The translations under genes and the position numbers were made by a program. Shown here piece by piece: positions 6,943 through 14,036 of a DNA stretch of 14,755 nucleotides. The notes below the pieces were generated by a model that searched no databases, was not told the origin of the DNA, and saw only the letters and a program-made list of their open reading frames with translations. This stretch comes from Sulfurospirillum sp. UBA6810. Lineage in GTDB: Bacteria; Campylobacterota; Campylobacteria; Campylobacterales; Sulfurospirillaceae. Location of the stretch: positions 16,105 to 30,859 of the forward strand of contig DKEY01000128.1 of NCBI GenBank assembly GCA_002469305.1, read 5' to 3'. Each line of letters opens with the position of its first letter. Within the stretch, counting starts at the first letter, position 1.

Positions 6943-7838
6943 AATTTTGCCCCTTTGTGAGAAGTGATTTTATAATTGAGATGTTCATCAAATTGAATTA
7001 TTCCATGTCTATTTGCCCAACACCCAACAGTTACACCAACACCAAGTACAGAAGGATGATGCGCCATACCCTCTATATGAACTGCCATAACACTTTTTGC
7101 GCCTGAAACCCCTTGTGGTCCTAGCCCAATAGCATTTAATCCATCTTCTATTTTTTTCTCCATTGCAGCAGCTTTTGGATGTGGATGTGAATTCCCCATA
7201 GGCCTTAGCATCGCTTTTTTTGATAAAGATGCTGAAGAGTTTGCGCATGTTCCAATACCAATTCCAACTATTAAAGGAGGACAAGCATTGATTCCCCAGT
7301 TGACAATCGTGTCAAAAACAAACTCAATAGCGCCTTCATATCCTGCAAGTGGAGGCAATACAATACTACGTCCAGGTAAAGAGCAACCTCCGCCTGCTTG
7401 ATAGATTTCGATTTCTACATTTGAACTATCATCTACTACATCCCAAACGATATATGGGATATCAGTTCCTAGATTTGTTCCCGTATTAACTTCATCAAAA
7501 GGTTCAACTGCGTTTAATCTCAAAGGAGCACTTTTGGTAGCGTTTATTGTTGCTTGCTTGAGTATTTCACGTAATTGCCCTAAGTAGGGAAATTTTGCAC
7601 CTGTTCTCACAAAGTATTGAATCACCCCAGTATCCTGACAAGTTGGTCGGCTCAGTTTTTTTGCTTTTTCCATATTGTCAAACATTACATCATAGATAGC
7701 TTTTGCTAAAGGTTTTTCCTCATATCTACGCAATTCTATCAATTTTTCCATCACATCATCTGGTAATTCTTTGGATGTCATATCTACAAATTTTCCCAAT
7801 GTCTGTATCATCATCTCTTTTTTATCAAGTTTAAACAT
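6939..7838 (-). CDS. ttdA: L(+)-tartrate dehydratase / class I fumarase-type alpha subunit
   Basis: Catalytic [4Fe-4S] subunit that pairs with the product of the next gene. It has 299 residues, the length of TtdA. Cluster-ligand cysteines are visible at C67 (RPTCQDTG), C186 (NACPPLIVGIG) and C273 (VGCWANRHG), the spacing of class I fumarases and TtdA. Other family signatures are FDEVNTGTN (114-122), AGGGCSLPGRS (148-158), HPHPKAAAME (218-227) and GLGPQGVSG (238-246). The N-terminal run PDDVMEKL...MFDNMEKAKKLSRPTCQDTG follows E. coli TtdA closely from memory. Ribosome site AAAGGA lies about 8 nt before the ATG. It sits 27 nt downstream of the transporter gene in the same operon. Cytoplasmic and oxygen-sensitive by family. 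Confidence 0.9.
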   Translation of the reverse strand: MFKLDKKEMMIQTLGKFVDMTSKELPDDVMEKLIELRRYEEKPLAKAIYDVMFDNMEKAKKLSRPTCQDTGVIQYFVRTGAKFPYLGQLREILKQATINATKSAPLRLNAVEPFDEVNTGTNLGTDIPYIVWDVVDDSSNVEIEIYQAGGGCSLPGRSIVLPPLAGYEGAIEFVFDTIVNWGINACPPLIVGIGIGTCANSSASLSKKAMLRPMGNSHPHPKAAAMEKKIEDGLNAIGLGPQGVSGAKSVMAVHIEGMAHHPSVLGVGVTVGCWANRHGIIQFDEHLNYKITSHKGAKL

Positions 7839-7865
7839 CTTTTTTATCCTTTACATATCAATATA

Positions 7866-9878
7866 TTAAAAAAATAATCCACTAGGCATTCTCAAAAGCA
7901 ATATATGTGTCATACTCCACCAAAATGCTCCCACTATAAGTGTCCCAGTCAAAGCCCAAACAAGCCAAACTTTTAAAGAAGGTTTGTCATAATCAGCTAT
8001 GAACATAATCGCGAAAAAAGCTAATAAACTTGAGACAAAAAAACCAAGAACAGGAAGTAGAAAAACCCAAGCCAACATAGCAAATGTCAAGGAAATTCTG
8101 TGAAGATTCGCATGTTTATCTTCTTTCGGAGTCTTTACATGTGATGATTTTTTTACGATAGCAAACCCGATAAGCATAACAGACAAGACTATCATGATAA
8201 TAGCAATAGTTAGTGGGAAAACTGAACCTAAAGGAGATAAATTTTTTGTACCAGCTATCATCAAAGAACCTAAGATAATAAATCCTAAAGCATAGATAAT
8301 CCCCAACAAATCTATCTTTGCTTTTTTTGTTTCTATTTGCAAATCTATATCATGTGCTTTTTCTATTGCCTGTGCAGGAATATCTACTATGCTACGTTTC
8401 TTTGAACGATACTCTGAAACAATAGGATAAAGTAAAGATATCATAGTCGCAACAATTATCCCCATACTAATTGGTCTTCCAAAAAACATTTCCATAAGTT
8501 GCCCTGATGAATTTCCTATAAGATAGGTTTGTACAAAACCTTGTTCAGCAATCATGCCAAGAACCAGTCCTAGAACAATAGGAGAAGGCGAAAAACCAGC
8601 ACGAGAAAATAACCAAGAAGCCAACCCTAAAAATAGCATCATTTGTGCATCTTCTTCACTAGAGTGTATAGCAAAAGACCCAATGATAATAAGCAATGCT
8701 ATTGTTGGGGCAAGAAGAGCTTTAGGTATATTTACAACCGCTCTAAATGCATACCGACCAATCAAAAGACCTGTTGGCAACATCAAAATTGTTGCAATTA
8801 ATAATCCCCAGATAAAAGTATAAACTATCCCTGATTGATCACTAAAAAGCGTTGGTCCAATTTTTATTCCATGCACCAACAGTGCTCCTAGTATAATAGC
8901 ATCTGGTGGGGTTCCTGGAATACCAAGTACGAGTGTAGGTATAAAACCTCCTCCTACTGTTGCGTTGTTTGCTGATTCTGTTGCGATAATTCCATCTGGC
9001 TCACCTGTACCAAATTTTTGTGGGTTTTTTGATGCACGCCTAGCTTCTGAATAAGAAACCAACCCTGCTATTGACCCGCCAGCACCAGGTAAGATACCTA
9101 CTACTGTTCCTATGATTGATGACCTTATGGCATTAAATTTTCTTTGCCATACTAAAGAAAAACTTTCATTAAGACGAAGTCCACTTGTATCAACTGCGTT
9201 TAAATGTGGATTTTTTGTAGCTACCAAATCAAGAAGTATAGGTATACAATAGAGTCCTATAATCGCAGAAGTAAGATCAATACCTCCCATAAGGATCTGT
9301 GAATCCAAAGTATAACGAACATCACCACCTACAACAGCTACTCCTATAGTTGATAAAAACAATCCTATACAAGCACCTATAAGACCTTTTATTGTATTTC
9401 CAACTGAAAGAGCTGCTATTAAGGAAAGTCCAAATATAGCTAACCAAAAATACTCTGTTGGACCAAAAGCCAATGCTACATTTGCCAATGGTGGTGCGAG
9501 CAATAATAAACTAATTGCTCCTACCACCCCTCCTATAACAGAAGCTATCGTTGCAATTGAGATTGCTAATCCACCATCTCCTCTTTTTGCCATAGGAAAA
9601 CCATCAAATGTAGTCGCAATTGCAGAAGGAGTACCAGGTGTGTTTACCAAAATAGCTGCAAAAGCTCCACCATATATAGCTCCAGTGTAGATTGCCCCAA
9701 GGGCAATCATACCTGAAGCTGGACTCATGGTAAATGTAAAAGGTACAAGTACAGCCACAGCCATAGTAGCAGAAAGACCTGGCAAAGCGCCTATTATTGT
9801 ACCTAAGACGACTCCACCTAAAGCTAACATAATATTAAATGGCGTAAGAGCATCTATAAGATATGAGAAAATCTCCAT
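7866..9878 (-). CDS. tctA: Fused TctA-TctB tripartite tricarboxylate transporter membrane protein
   Basis: Membrane permease that moves a carboxylate captured by the periplasmic TctC protein, sodium-coupled by family knowledge. It has 670 residues, far longer than TctA alone (about 500). Residues 1 to about 490 are TctA, with two homologous halves: GALPGLSATMAVAVLVPFTF and IYGGAFAAILVNTPGTPSA in the first, GILPGAGGSIAGLVSYSEA and LVLGIPGTPPDAIILGALL in the second. A charged linker (about 490-520) joins to a C-terminal 150-residue module with four hydrophobic segments ending LLLRMPSGLFF, the pattern of the small subunit TctB. There is no separate tctB gene nearby, which supports fusion. GAGGTAAAA precedes the ATG; the gap to the tctC stop is 14 nt. 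The substrate is inferred from the adjacent dehydratase. Confidence 0.92.
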   Translation of the reverse strand: MEIFSYLIDALTPFNIMLALGGVVLGTIIGALPGLSATMAVAVLVPFTFTMSPASGMIALGAIYTGAIYGGAFAAILVNTPGTPSAIATTFDGFPMAKRGDGGLAISIATIASVIGGVVGAISLLLLAPPLANVALAFGPTEYFWLAIFGLSLIAALSVGNTIKGLIGACIGLFLSTIGVAVVGGDVRYTLDSQILMGGIDLTSAIIGLYCIPILLDLVATKNPHLNAVDTSGLRLNESFSLVWQRKFNAIRSSIIGTVVGILPGAGGSIAGLVSYSEARRASKNPQKFGTGEPDGIIATESANNATVGGGFIPTLVLGIPGTPPDAIILGALLVHGIKIGPTLFSDQSGIVYTFIWGLLIATILMLPTGLLIGRYAFRAVVNIPKALLAPTIALLIIIGSFAIHSSEEDAQMMLFLGLASWLFSRAGFSPSPIVLGLVLGMIAEQGFVQTYLIGNSSGQLMEMFFGRPISMGIIVATMISLLYPIVSEYRSKKRSIVDIPAQAIEKAHDIDLQIETKKAKIDLLGIIYALGFIILGSLMIAGTKNLSPLGSVFPLTIAIIMIVLSVMLIGFAIVKKSSHVKTPKEDKHANLHRISLTFAMLAWVFLLPVLGFFVSSLLAFFAIMFIADYDKPSLKVWLVWALTGTLIVGAFWWSMTHILLLRMPSGLFF

Positions 9879-9892
9879 TTGCTTTTACCTCA

Positions 9893-10846
9893 TCACTTGA
9901 TGATGCCTAGAGTCTTCGCACCTTCTGTGTATTCAGCAGTTTTTTTGCTTACAAATTCATCCATTTTTTCATAAGTAATGTCTGTTAAAACAAATCCACC
10001 TTCTTGCATCTTTTTCATAAACTCAGGTTGTTTATTAATTGTTGAGATAATATCTGATATTTTTTTACGCATTTCGATAGGTGTTGATTTTGGTACTGAA
10101 AGACCCCTATAAGCACCACCTACCAAATCATAACCTAGTTCTTTAAAAGTAGGAACATCTGGAAAAGCAGGCATACGTTCTTCAGATGCAACTGCTAGCA
10201 TTCTCATCTTATCTCCAACTTGTAAAGCCGAAGGAGCATAGACAAATCCTGCTGTTGTTTGTCCCCCAATAATTGCTGCAACCGAAGGACCTACTCCTGA
10301 AAAAGGAACGTATGTGGTCTTAATACCTGCAAGTTTGTTAAGTTTAATCGCAGCAAGATTATTGGATGAATTAGAACCAGAACCAGCAAATGTAACCATA
10401 GCGGGATTTTTCTTGGCATGCTCGATAAGTTCTTGAAGTGTTTTAAATTTACTATCTTTATTTACAAATATTGCATTTGGTGTATAGTGAAAATAGTGGA
10501 CAGGAGTTAAATCTTCAGTTTTATATCCAACATTTCCAGACATAGGCTGCAAAACAGTGTGAGGAAGATTTATTCCCATGATAGTATATCCATCTCCTAC
10601 AATTTTATTAAGTTGAGACCAAGCTTTTGCACCACCAGCTCCAGGTTGATATTGAATAACAACAGACTTTCCAGTAACGTTTGCCCATTCAGCCTGCTGA
10701 TAACGAGCTGAAACATCTGATTCTCCTCCTGCATTAAAGGGAAGTATATAAGTCATAGACTTAGTAGGGAAATCTGTAGCTACTGCCGCAATAGCACTTG
10801 CAAAAAATAACGAAGCCAAAATTGTAGATTTTGATAACAATTTCAT
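9893..10846 (-). CDS. tctC: TctC (Bug family) periplasmic carboxylate-binding protein
   Basis: Extracytoplasmic solute receptor of the tripartite tricarboxylate transporter, 317 residues. A signal peptide (about 1-24, cleavage near AVA-T) is followed by FPTKSMTYILPFNAGGESDVSAR (in two pieces: 26-35 and 36-48), the Bug-family start with its PFxAGGxxD loop. YQPGAGGAKA (66-75) is the second ligand loop. Later signatures are TFAGSGSNSSNN, VPFSGVGPSVAAIIGGQ and AFPDVPTFKELGYD, all typical of TctC. It is the first gene of the tctC-tctA-ttdA-ttdB operon, with a strong ribosome site (AGGAGAAAG). The placement upstream of a TtdAB-type dehydratase suggests it binds tartrate or a related C4 hydroxy-acid; Bug proteins vary widely in ligand, so this is inference. 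Confidence 0.92.
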   Translation of the reverse strand: MKLLSKSTILASLFFASAIAAVATDFPTKSMTYILPFNAGGESDVSARYQQAEWANVTGKSVVIQYQPGAGGAKAWSQLNKIVGDGYTIMGINLPHTVLQPMSGNVGYKTEDLTPVHYFHYTPNAIFVNKDSKFKTLQELIEHAKKNPAMVTFAGSGSNSSNNLAAIKLNKLAGIKTTYVPFSGVGPSVAAIIGGQTTAGFVYAPSALQVGDKMRMLAVASEERMPAFPDVPTFKELGYDLVGGAYRGLSVPKSTPIEMRKKISDIISTINKQPEFMKKMQEGGFVLTDITYEKMDEFVSKKTAEYTEGAKTLGIIK

Positions 10847-11167
10847 AACTTTCTCCTAATTGTAAAATTTTTGTAGTTGTTAGCTTTTAAAGCACCTTTT
10901 TTCAAACTCTACTCATCAAATAATGCATTGCATTTTGAAAAATTGTATGATAAAAAATTATATAAAAGCAAATAATACATAATTATAGACAATATTGTAG
11001 ATGGTAATATAAAGAAGCAATGGAGCATTTTTTTTAGAAATATTATGAAATGTGTTTTGTGAGAAGGTACTGATTTTTCAGCTGTTTTTTAAATATTTTT
11101 GATTTTAATGTTTTATATGAATATTGTAAAACTTTTTAATTTCTTCTAGTTTTTAAATTTATATATT
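10847..11167. other. Leader and promoter region of the tctC operon; no gene
   Basis: No reading frame on either strand looks coding in this very AT-rich stretch. It holds the tctC ribosome site, a TATAAT (minus strand, 10957-10962), and the first copy of the operator-like motif (10942-10960), which overlaps it. The left-hand part beyond 11000 shows nothing else recognisable. Confidence 0.6.
10942..10960. promoter_or_regulatory. Operator-like motif copy 1, upstream of tctC
   Basis: ATTGTATGATANNNAATTA, matched by copies at 12045-12063 and 12357-12375 in all 16 fixed positions. This copy overlaps a TATAAT -10 candidate (10957-10962, minus strand), roughly 96-114 nt before tctC. It is a likely binding site of the adjacent LysR regulator (inference from position and repetition). 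Confidence 0.55.
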
Positions 11168-11196
11168 AAAAAAATGCTAGTTACTTTTAGTAGCAT
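11168..11196 (-). terminator. Intrinsic terminator after the LysR gene
   Basis: On the minus strand ATGCTA (11196-11191), an 11-nt loop, TAGCAT (11179-11174), then a seven-T run. It starts 8 nt past the stop codon. The stem is short but the T-tract is clear. Confidence 0.7.
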
Positions 11197-11203
11197 AAAC
11201 ATT

Positions 11204-12034
11204 TTAATCTAATGAGAGATTTTTCAAATAATCCAAGATAAGTGGCTTATGATCTTTTCGACAAACTAGCTTTGTATCTAAATCACAGAGATTTTTAGGC
11301 AGTTTTGTTAATTTTAAATCGTTGATATAACCAAATTTCTTTACTATTTTTTTTGAGATAAAAGCCTTTCCTAGACCAGCTTTTACACATCCTAGCATTA
11401 CTTCATAATTTTCTAAAATCATAGTTTTAAATTCTAAATTCCCTTGTTGCTTATGATACTCTTGAAAAAAATCAAGATGAGTACTTTTTGAACGATATCC
11501 TAACAATGTATTAGAACTCTTTTTATTTTTTGGTTCTACCATAAATAAATCATCATCAAACTGGTTCAAAACCATAATATCCTTATGCTTTGGATTTCCA
11601 GGGATAAATGCTATATCTATCTTATACTCTAAAAGTTTCTCTTTAATATCGGGGGTATTGCCTGTAAAAAGTTCAAACTCTATACCAGGAAAGTCATTTT
11701 GAAGTTGTTCCAAAAAAGGCAACAGTCTTATTGTGGCATTAGCTTGACTAGTACCAATACGCAAAAGTGCTTGATGAGAAATGTTTTGCATTTTTAGTGT
11801 TGCTTCTTCAACTTTACGTACTATTTCTAAAGCTAGAGGATAGAGTTTTTCACCCTCTTGAGTTAAAATTACACCTTTTGGAACACGATAGAACAATGCA
11901 TGTCCAAGTATTTTTTCAAGTTGTTTGATGCGTAACGTAACGTTTGATTGTGTAAAACCTAAAACCTCTGCTCCTAGGGAAATACTTTTTTGGTGTGTCA
12001 CAGCTACAAATACTTTTAAGAGATTTGAGTCCAT
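11204..12034 (-). CDS. LysR-family transcriptional regulator of the carboxylate cassette
   Basis: Probable local regulator, 276 residues from the chosen start. The N-terminal winged helix-turn-helix is MDSNLLKVFVAVTHQKSISLGAEVLGFTQSNVTLRIKQLE in the usual LysR pattern (written here as positions 1-40: key residues LLKVF, A..LGFTQSNVT, IKQLE, then RVPKGVILTQEGE). The effector-binding domain spans about 90-276. The frame opens at 12046 (ATG), but I chose the ATG at 12034: GGAAG (12040-12044) sits 5 nt upstream, whereas the first ATG has no ribosome site, and the protein then begins as LysR proteins usually do. It lies upstream of, and parallel to, the tctC operon, separated by a terminator and a 340-nt leader. 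Copies of one 19-nt motif lie in front of both it and tctC. Functional analogy to TtdR is possible; the effector is unknown. Confidence 0.88.
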   Translation of the reverse strand: MDSNLLKVFVAVTHQKSISLGAEVLGFTQSNVTLRIKQLEKILGHALFYRVPKGVILTQEGEKLYPLALEIVRKVEEATLKMQNISHQALLRIGTSQANATIRLLPFLEQLQNDFPGIEFELFTGNTPDIKEKLLEYKIDIAFIPGNPKHKDIMVLNQFDDDLFMVEPKNKKSSNTLLGYRSKSTHLDFFQEYHKQQGNLEFKTMILENYEVMLGCVKAGLGKAFISKKIVKKFGYINDLKLTKLPKNLCDLDTKLVCRKDHKPLILDYLKNLSLD

Positions 12035-12044
12035 ATTAACTTCC

Positions 12045-12063
12045 ATTGTATGATATATAATTA
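12045..12063. promoter_or_regulatory. Operator-like motif copy 2, at the LysR start
   Basis: ATTGTATGATANNNAATTA. It ends 11 nt before the chosen start codon, so a protein bound here would block the LysR gene (autoregulation). Within it TTnTATnnnATAnAA is an imperfect dyad, in keeping with LysR-type sites. Inference. Confidence 0.5.
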
Positions 12064-12085
12064 TTCATCATTTGATTTTATATAA

Positions 12086-12358
12086 TAGACTTCTTGCATA
12101 ACTATATAAAGTATGAGCAAAAAGAGAAGCAATTTAATCAAGGCAGATGTTCTCAAGCGTAGCCATAGCTACGGTTGGGGTTATCTAACGCAGAGTAAAG
12201 TAGCTTATCTTTTTGCCCTTTGGGAAGTATAAAAAGAGTCAATCTTACACAAAAAAATTATTCCAACTTAACTACGGTTAGGCTGTAAAATTTGTTTTGC
12301 GCAATCTTACCTCTTTTTATCTCTTCTCATATCTTCATATAGTTATGCAAAAAGTCTA
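12086..12358. mobile_element. 273-bp MITE-like element with 22-bp terminal inverted repeats
   Basis: The left end (12086-12107, beginning TAGACTTCTTGCATAA) and the reverse complement of the right end (12337-12358, TAGACTTTTTGCATAA) match at 21 of 22 positions. Looser similarity continues inward (AAAGTATGAG against GAAGATATGAG). Only a TA is shared at the very edges, so any target duplication is TA or undetectable. The interior has no intact reading frame. It carries a small hairpin (CGTAGC-CATA-GCTACG, 12158-12173) and two CAATCTTAC words. It is too short for a transposase, so it is a non-autonomous or internally deleted insertion sequence; the parent family is not assigned. Confidence 0.72.
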
Positions 12359-12375
12359 ATTACTTATCATACAAT
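12357..12375. promoter_or_regulatory. Operator-like motif copy 3, inverted, right of the MITE
   Basis: On the minus strand this reads ATTGTATGATANNNAATTA, opposite in orientation to copies 1 and 2. Its outer TA is also the edge of the MITE. Without the MITE, copies 2 and 3 would face away from each other about 24 nt apart, as in a divergent promoter region. Confidence 0.45.
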
Positions 12376-12385
12376 TTTACCATAA

Positions 12386-12511
12386 TATGGCAAAGGAGCG
12401 ACAGCCATTGAATCGACTAAACCACTTTCTTCTTATATATCAGATATTTTAGAAGCTAGTGGAATAAAATCTCTAATAAAACAACAACTCTCTAATTATT
12501 TTTATCCTTAA
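12386..12511 (+). pseudogene. Possible truncated plus-strand reading frame, unrecognised
   Basis: After a TAA at 12383 a plus-strand frame reads YGKGATAIESTKPLSS, then YISDILEASGIKSLIKQQLSNYF, and stops at 12509, running 39 nt into the msrQ 3' end. The composition is protein-like (amphipathic helix), AAAGGAG (12392-12398) precedes an ATT codon by 8 nt, and operator copy 3 lies just upstream pointing this way. It may be what is left of a gene once divergent from LysR. There is no standard start codon, I do not recognise the family, and a 40-codon open frame can occur by chance. Confidence 0.3.
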
Positions 12512-13015
12512 AGATAAAAGCACTACAGCAAAAACAATGAAAAAATACTCTAAGGCTCCCATAACTTTTTGTGCCATATTTTCATGAATAACGACTAAAA
12601 TAAGTGCTATATAAACTAGCTTATGCCATTTGTTATACTTTGCAAAAAGTTTTCTTGTAGAAGTACTTCCCATAAAAACCAAAATCAAAAAGGCTATCAT
12701 GCCAAGATAGATAAAGGGCTTATCCACAGTCTCTTTTAGTACAAATGCCAAATCAAACTGCGCATCTAGGATAAAAAAGTTTATAAAATGCAAACATGCA
12801 TAAAAAAGAGCAAAAAGCCCTAGCATACGTCTATATATAAGCAGATTATAGACTTTACGAAACGGCGTTATACAAAGCGAGGCAAGCAAAAATCCAAAGG
12901 CACTAAAACCTGTAAAGGTGTAGATATACTTTATAGGGTCATTTGCAACTTGAGCGTTACATGTAAGAAAAAGCAGAGGTACAAGACAAAGACAAAATAA
13001 GAAAACTTTTTTCAT
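12473..13015 (-). CDS. msrQ: MsrQ (YedZ), membrane haem subunit of the periplasmic methionine sulfoxide reductase
   Basis: Passes electrons from the quinone pool or cytoplasmic flavin to MsrP. It has 180 residues from the ATG at 13015, with about six hydrophobic segments of the ferric-reductase-like fold. Candidate haem histidines are H76 (YACLHFI), H131 (KWHKLVY) and H144 (VVIHENM). The 13-residue spacing of the last two equals H151-H164 of E. coli MsrQ. An in-frame TTG at 13018 precedes the ATG, but the ATG overlaps the msrP stop by one base (TGATG), the expected coupling, so I start there. The last residues (IKIIRELLFY) diverge from the MsrQ remnant at 6224-6302 right after a matching helix, so the native 3' end may have been replaced when the cassette entered. 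Confidence 0.9.
   Translation of the reverse strand: MKKVFLFCLCLVPLLFLTCNAQVANDPIKYIYTFTGFSAFGFLLASLCITPFRKVYNLLIYRRMLGLFALFYACLHFINFFILDAQFDLAFVLKETVDKPFIYLGMIAFLILVFMGSTSTRKLFAKYNKWHKLVYIALILVVIHENMAQKVMGALEYFFIVFAVVLLSLRIKIIRELLFY
12506..12553 (-). repeat. Right copy of the direct repeat (msrQ 3' segment) flanking the carboxylate cassette
   Basis: It encodes LEYFFIVFAVVLLSLR of MsrQ and matches 6249-6296 at 38 of 48 bases in the same orientation, about 6.26 kb apart. Differences are mainly silent or conservative, so the two copies diverged as coding sequence. Confidence 0.7.
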
Positions 13016-13980
13016 CAAAAGTACGCTCTTAAATCCATGTTTTTGTACATGTACCCCACCTCTTGTTCATAGCCATTAAACATTAAAGTTTTAGTTTTTA
13101 AAAAGCTTCCGAGTTTTCGCTCTTTGGCTTGTGACCATCTTGGGTGATCAACATTTGGATTGACGTTCGCATAAAAGCCATACTCTACTGGATTGACTAC
13201 TTGCCAAGTATTTTTAGGCTCTTTCTCTACAAACGCAATGTTATCTATGGATTTGATACTCTTAAAACCATACTTCCAAGGAACTATCAAACGAAGCGGT
13301 GCGCCATTTTGTTTTGGCAACTCTTTACCATACATCCCAACAGCTACAAAAGCTAACTCATTCATAGCTTCATCCATGCGTAAGCCCTCAACATAAGGAT
13401 AGGGAATCGCTCCAGACATCAAGCCACGTCTTTGGTCAGGGAACATTTCAGGCTCATATCTAGTTTTAAACTCTACATACTTTGCTTTAGAATTTGGATG
13501 GGCAATGTCGATGAGTTTTTTAAGAGGAAATCCTATCCAAGGAACGACCATCGACCAACCCTCAACACAGCGAAATCTATAAATCCTCTCTTCCAATTCT
13601 ACTTTTTTAAGCAACTCTTCAAATCTTAAGATTTGCTCCTCTTTTACTTCCCCTTCGATAACGATATCCCAAGGATTTGTGACTAGAGTATGTGCCATCT
13701 TGGCTGGTTTCTCTTTTGAAGTTGAAAACTCATAAAAGTTATTGTAGGTACTTGCTTGTTCAAAACTGTTTAAACTCAAATCTGTACCATAGGAAGTTTT
13801 AGTAAAAGCAAGTGGTTTTCTATACTCATTTTCAATAGCTGCGAGCTTTTCTACGATAAGAGAGGAAGAGACAAGTGCCCCAGCTCCTAGCTTTATAAAA
13901 TCTCTTCTTTTGTTAAAAAGAGCCTCTGGCGTGACTTCATTTTCGCTTAGTTGCCAACTTGGTTTTTTAAATATATTCAT
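13015..13980 (-). CDS. msrP: MsrP (YedY), Tat-exported molybdopterin methionine sulfoxide reductase
   Basis: Reduces methionine sulfoxide in periplasmic proteins after oxidative or chlorine stress, using a mononuclear molybdenum cofactor. It has 321 residues (E. coli 334). A twin-arginine signal lies at 25-32 (RRDFIKLG) followed by a hydrophobic stretch. The molybdenum-ligating cysteine is C138 in RFRCVEGWSMVVPWIGFPL. Other sulfite-oxidase-fold signatures are NPWDIVIEG (102-110), GAPLRLIVPWKYGFKSIKSI and a C-terminal LMFNGYEQEVGYMYKNMDLR. AAGGAG sits 5 nt before the ATG. It overlaps msrQ by one base, a two-gene operon. The gap to pyk holds a hairpin, so it probably has its own promoter in 13990-14030, although I cannot fix its elements. 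Confidence 0.95.
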   Translation of the reverse strand: MNIFKKPSWQLSENEVTPEALFNKRRDFIKLGAGALVSSSLIVEKLAAIENEYRKPLAFTKTSYGTDLSLNSFEQASTYNNFYEFSTSKEKPAKMAHTLVTNPWDIVIEGEVKEEQILRFEELLKKVELEERIYRFRCVEGWSMVVPWIGFPLKKLIDIAHPNSKAKYVEFKTRYEPEMFPDQRRGLMSGAIPYPYVEGLRMDEAMNELAFVAVGMYGKELPKQNGAPLRLIVPWKYGFKSIKSIDNIAFVEKEPKNTWQVVNPVEYGFYANVNPNVDHPRWSQAKERKLGSFLKTKTLMFNGYEQEVGYMYKNMDLRAYF

Positions 13981-14036
13981 AGCGTCTCCTTTATAAAAAG
14001 ATGATACGCTTTTTTTGTGTAGTTTTTGTTACATGT

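Larger units (their letters stand above)
12064..12472. other. Gene-poor stretch between LysR and msrQ
   Basis: This holds the LysR promoter, the 273-bp MITE-like element (12086-12358), the third operator-like copy (12357-12375), and a possible truncated plus-strand frame (12386-12511). No complete gene is visible and I recognise no transposase. Confidence 0.6.

Noticed and set aside
7009..7284. 91-codon minus-strand frame inside ttdA
   Set aside because: Low-complexity out-of-frame translation of ttdA (Cys/Trp/Ser-rich), a shadow.
12018..12046. LysR start at the first ATG (12046)
   Set aside because: No ribosome site before it, and it overlaps the operator motif; the ATG at 12034 has GGAAG at proper spacing.
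12158..12173. Small hairpin inside the MITE as a separate RNA or terminator
   Set aside because: A six-bp stem without a T-run or other RNA features; explained as part of the element.
13016..13018. TTG at 13018 as the msrQ start
   Set aside because: The adjacent ATG overlaps the msrP stop in the usual coupled way and is preferred.
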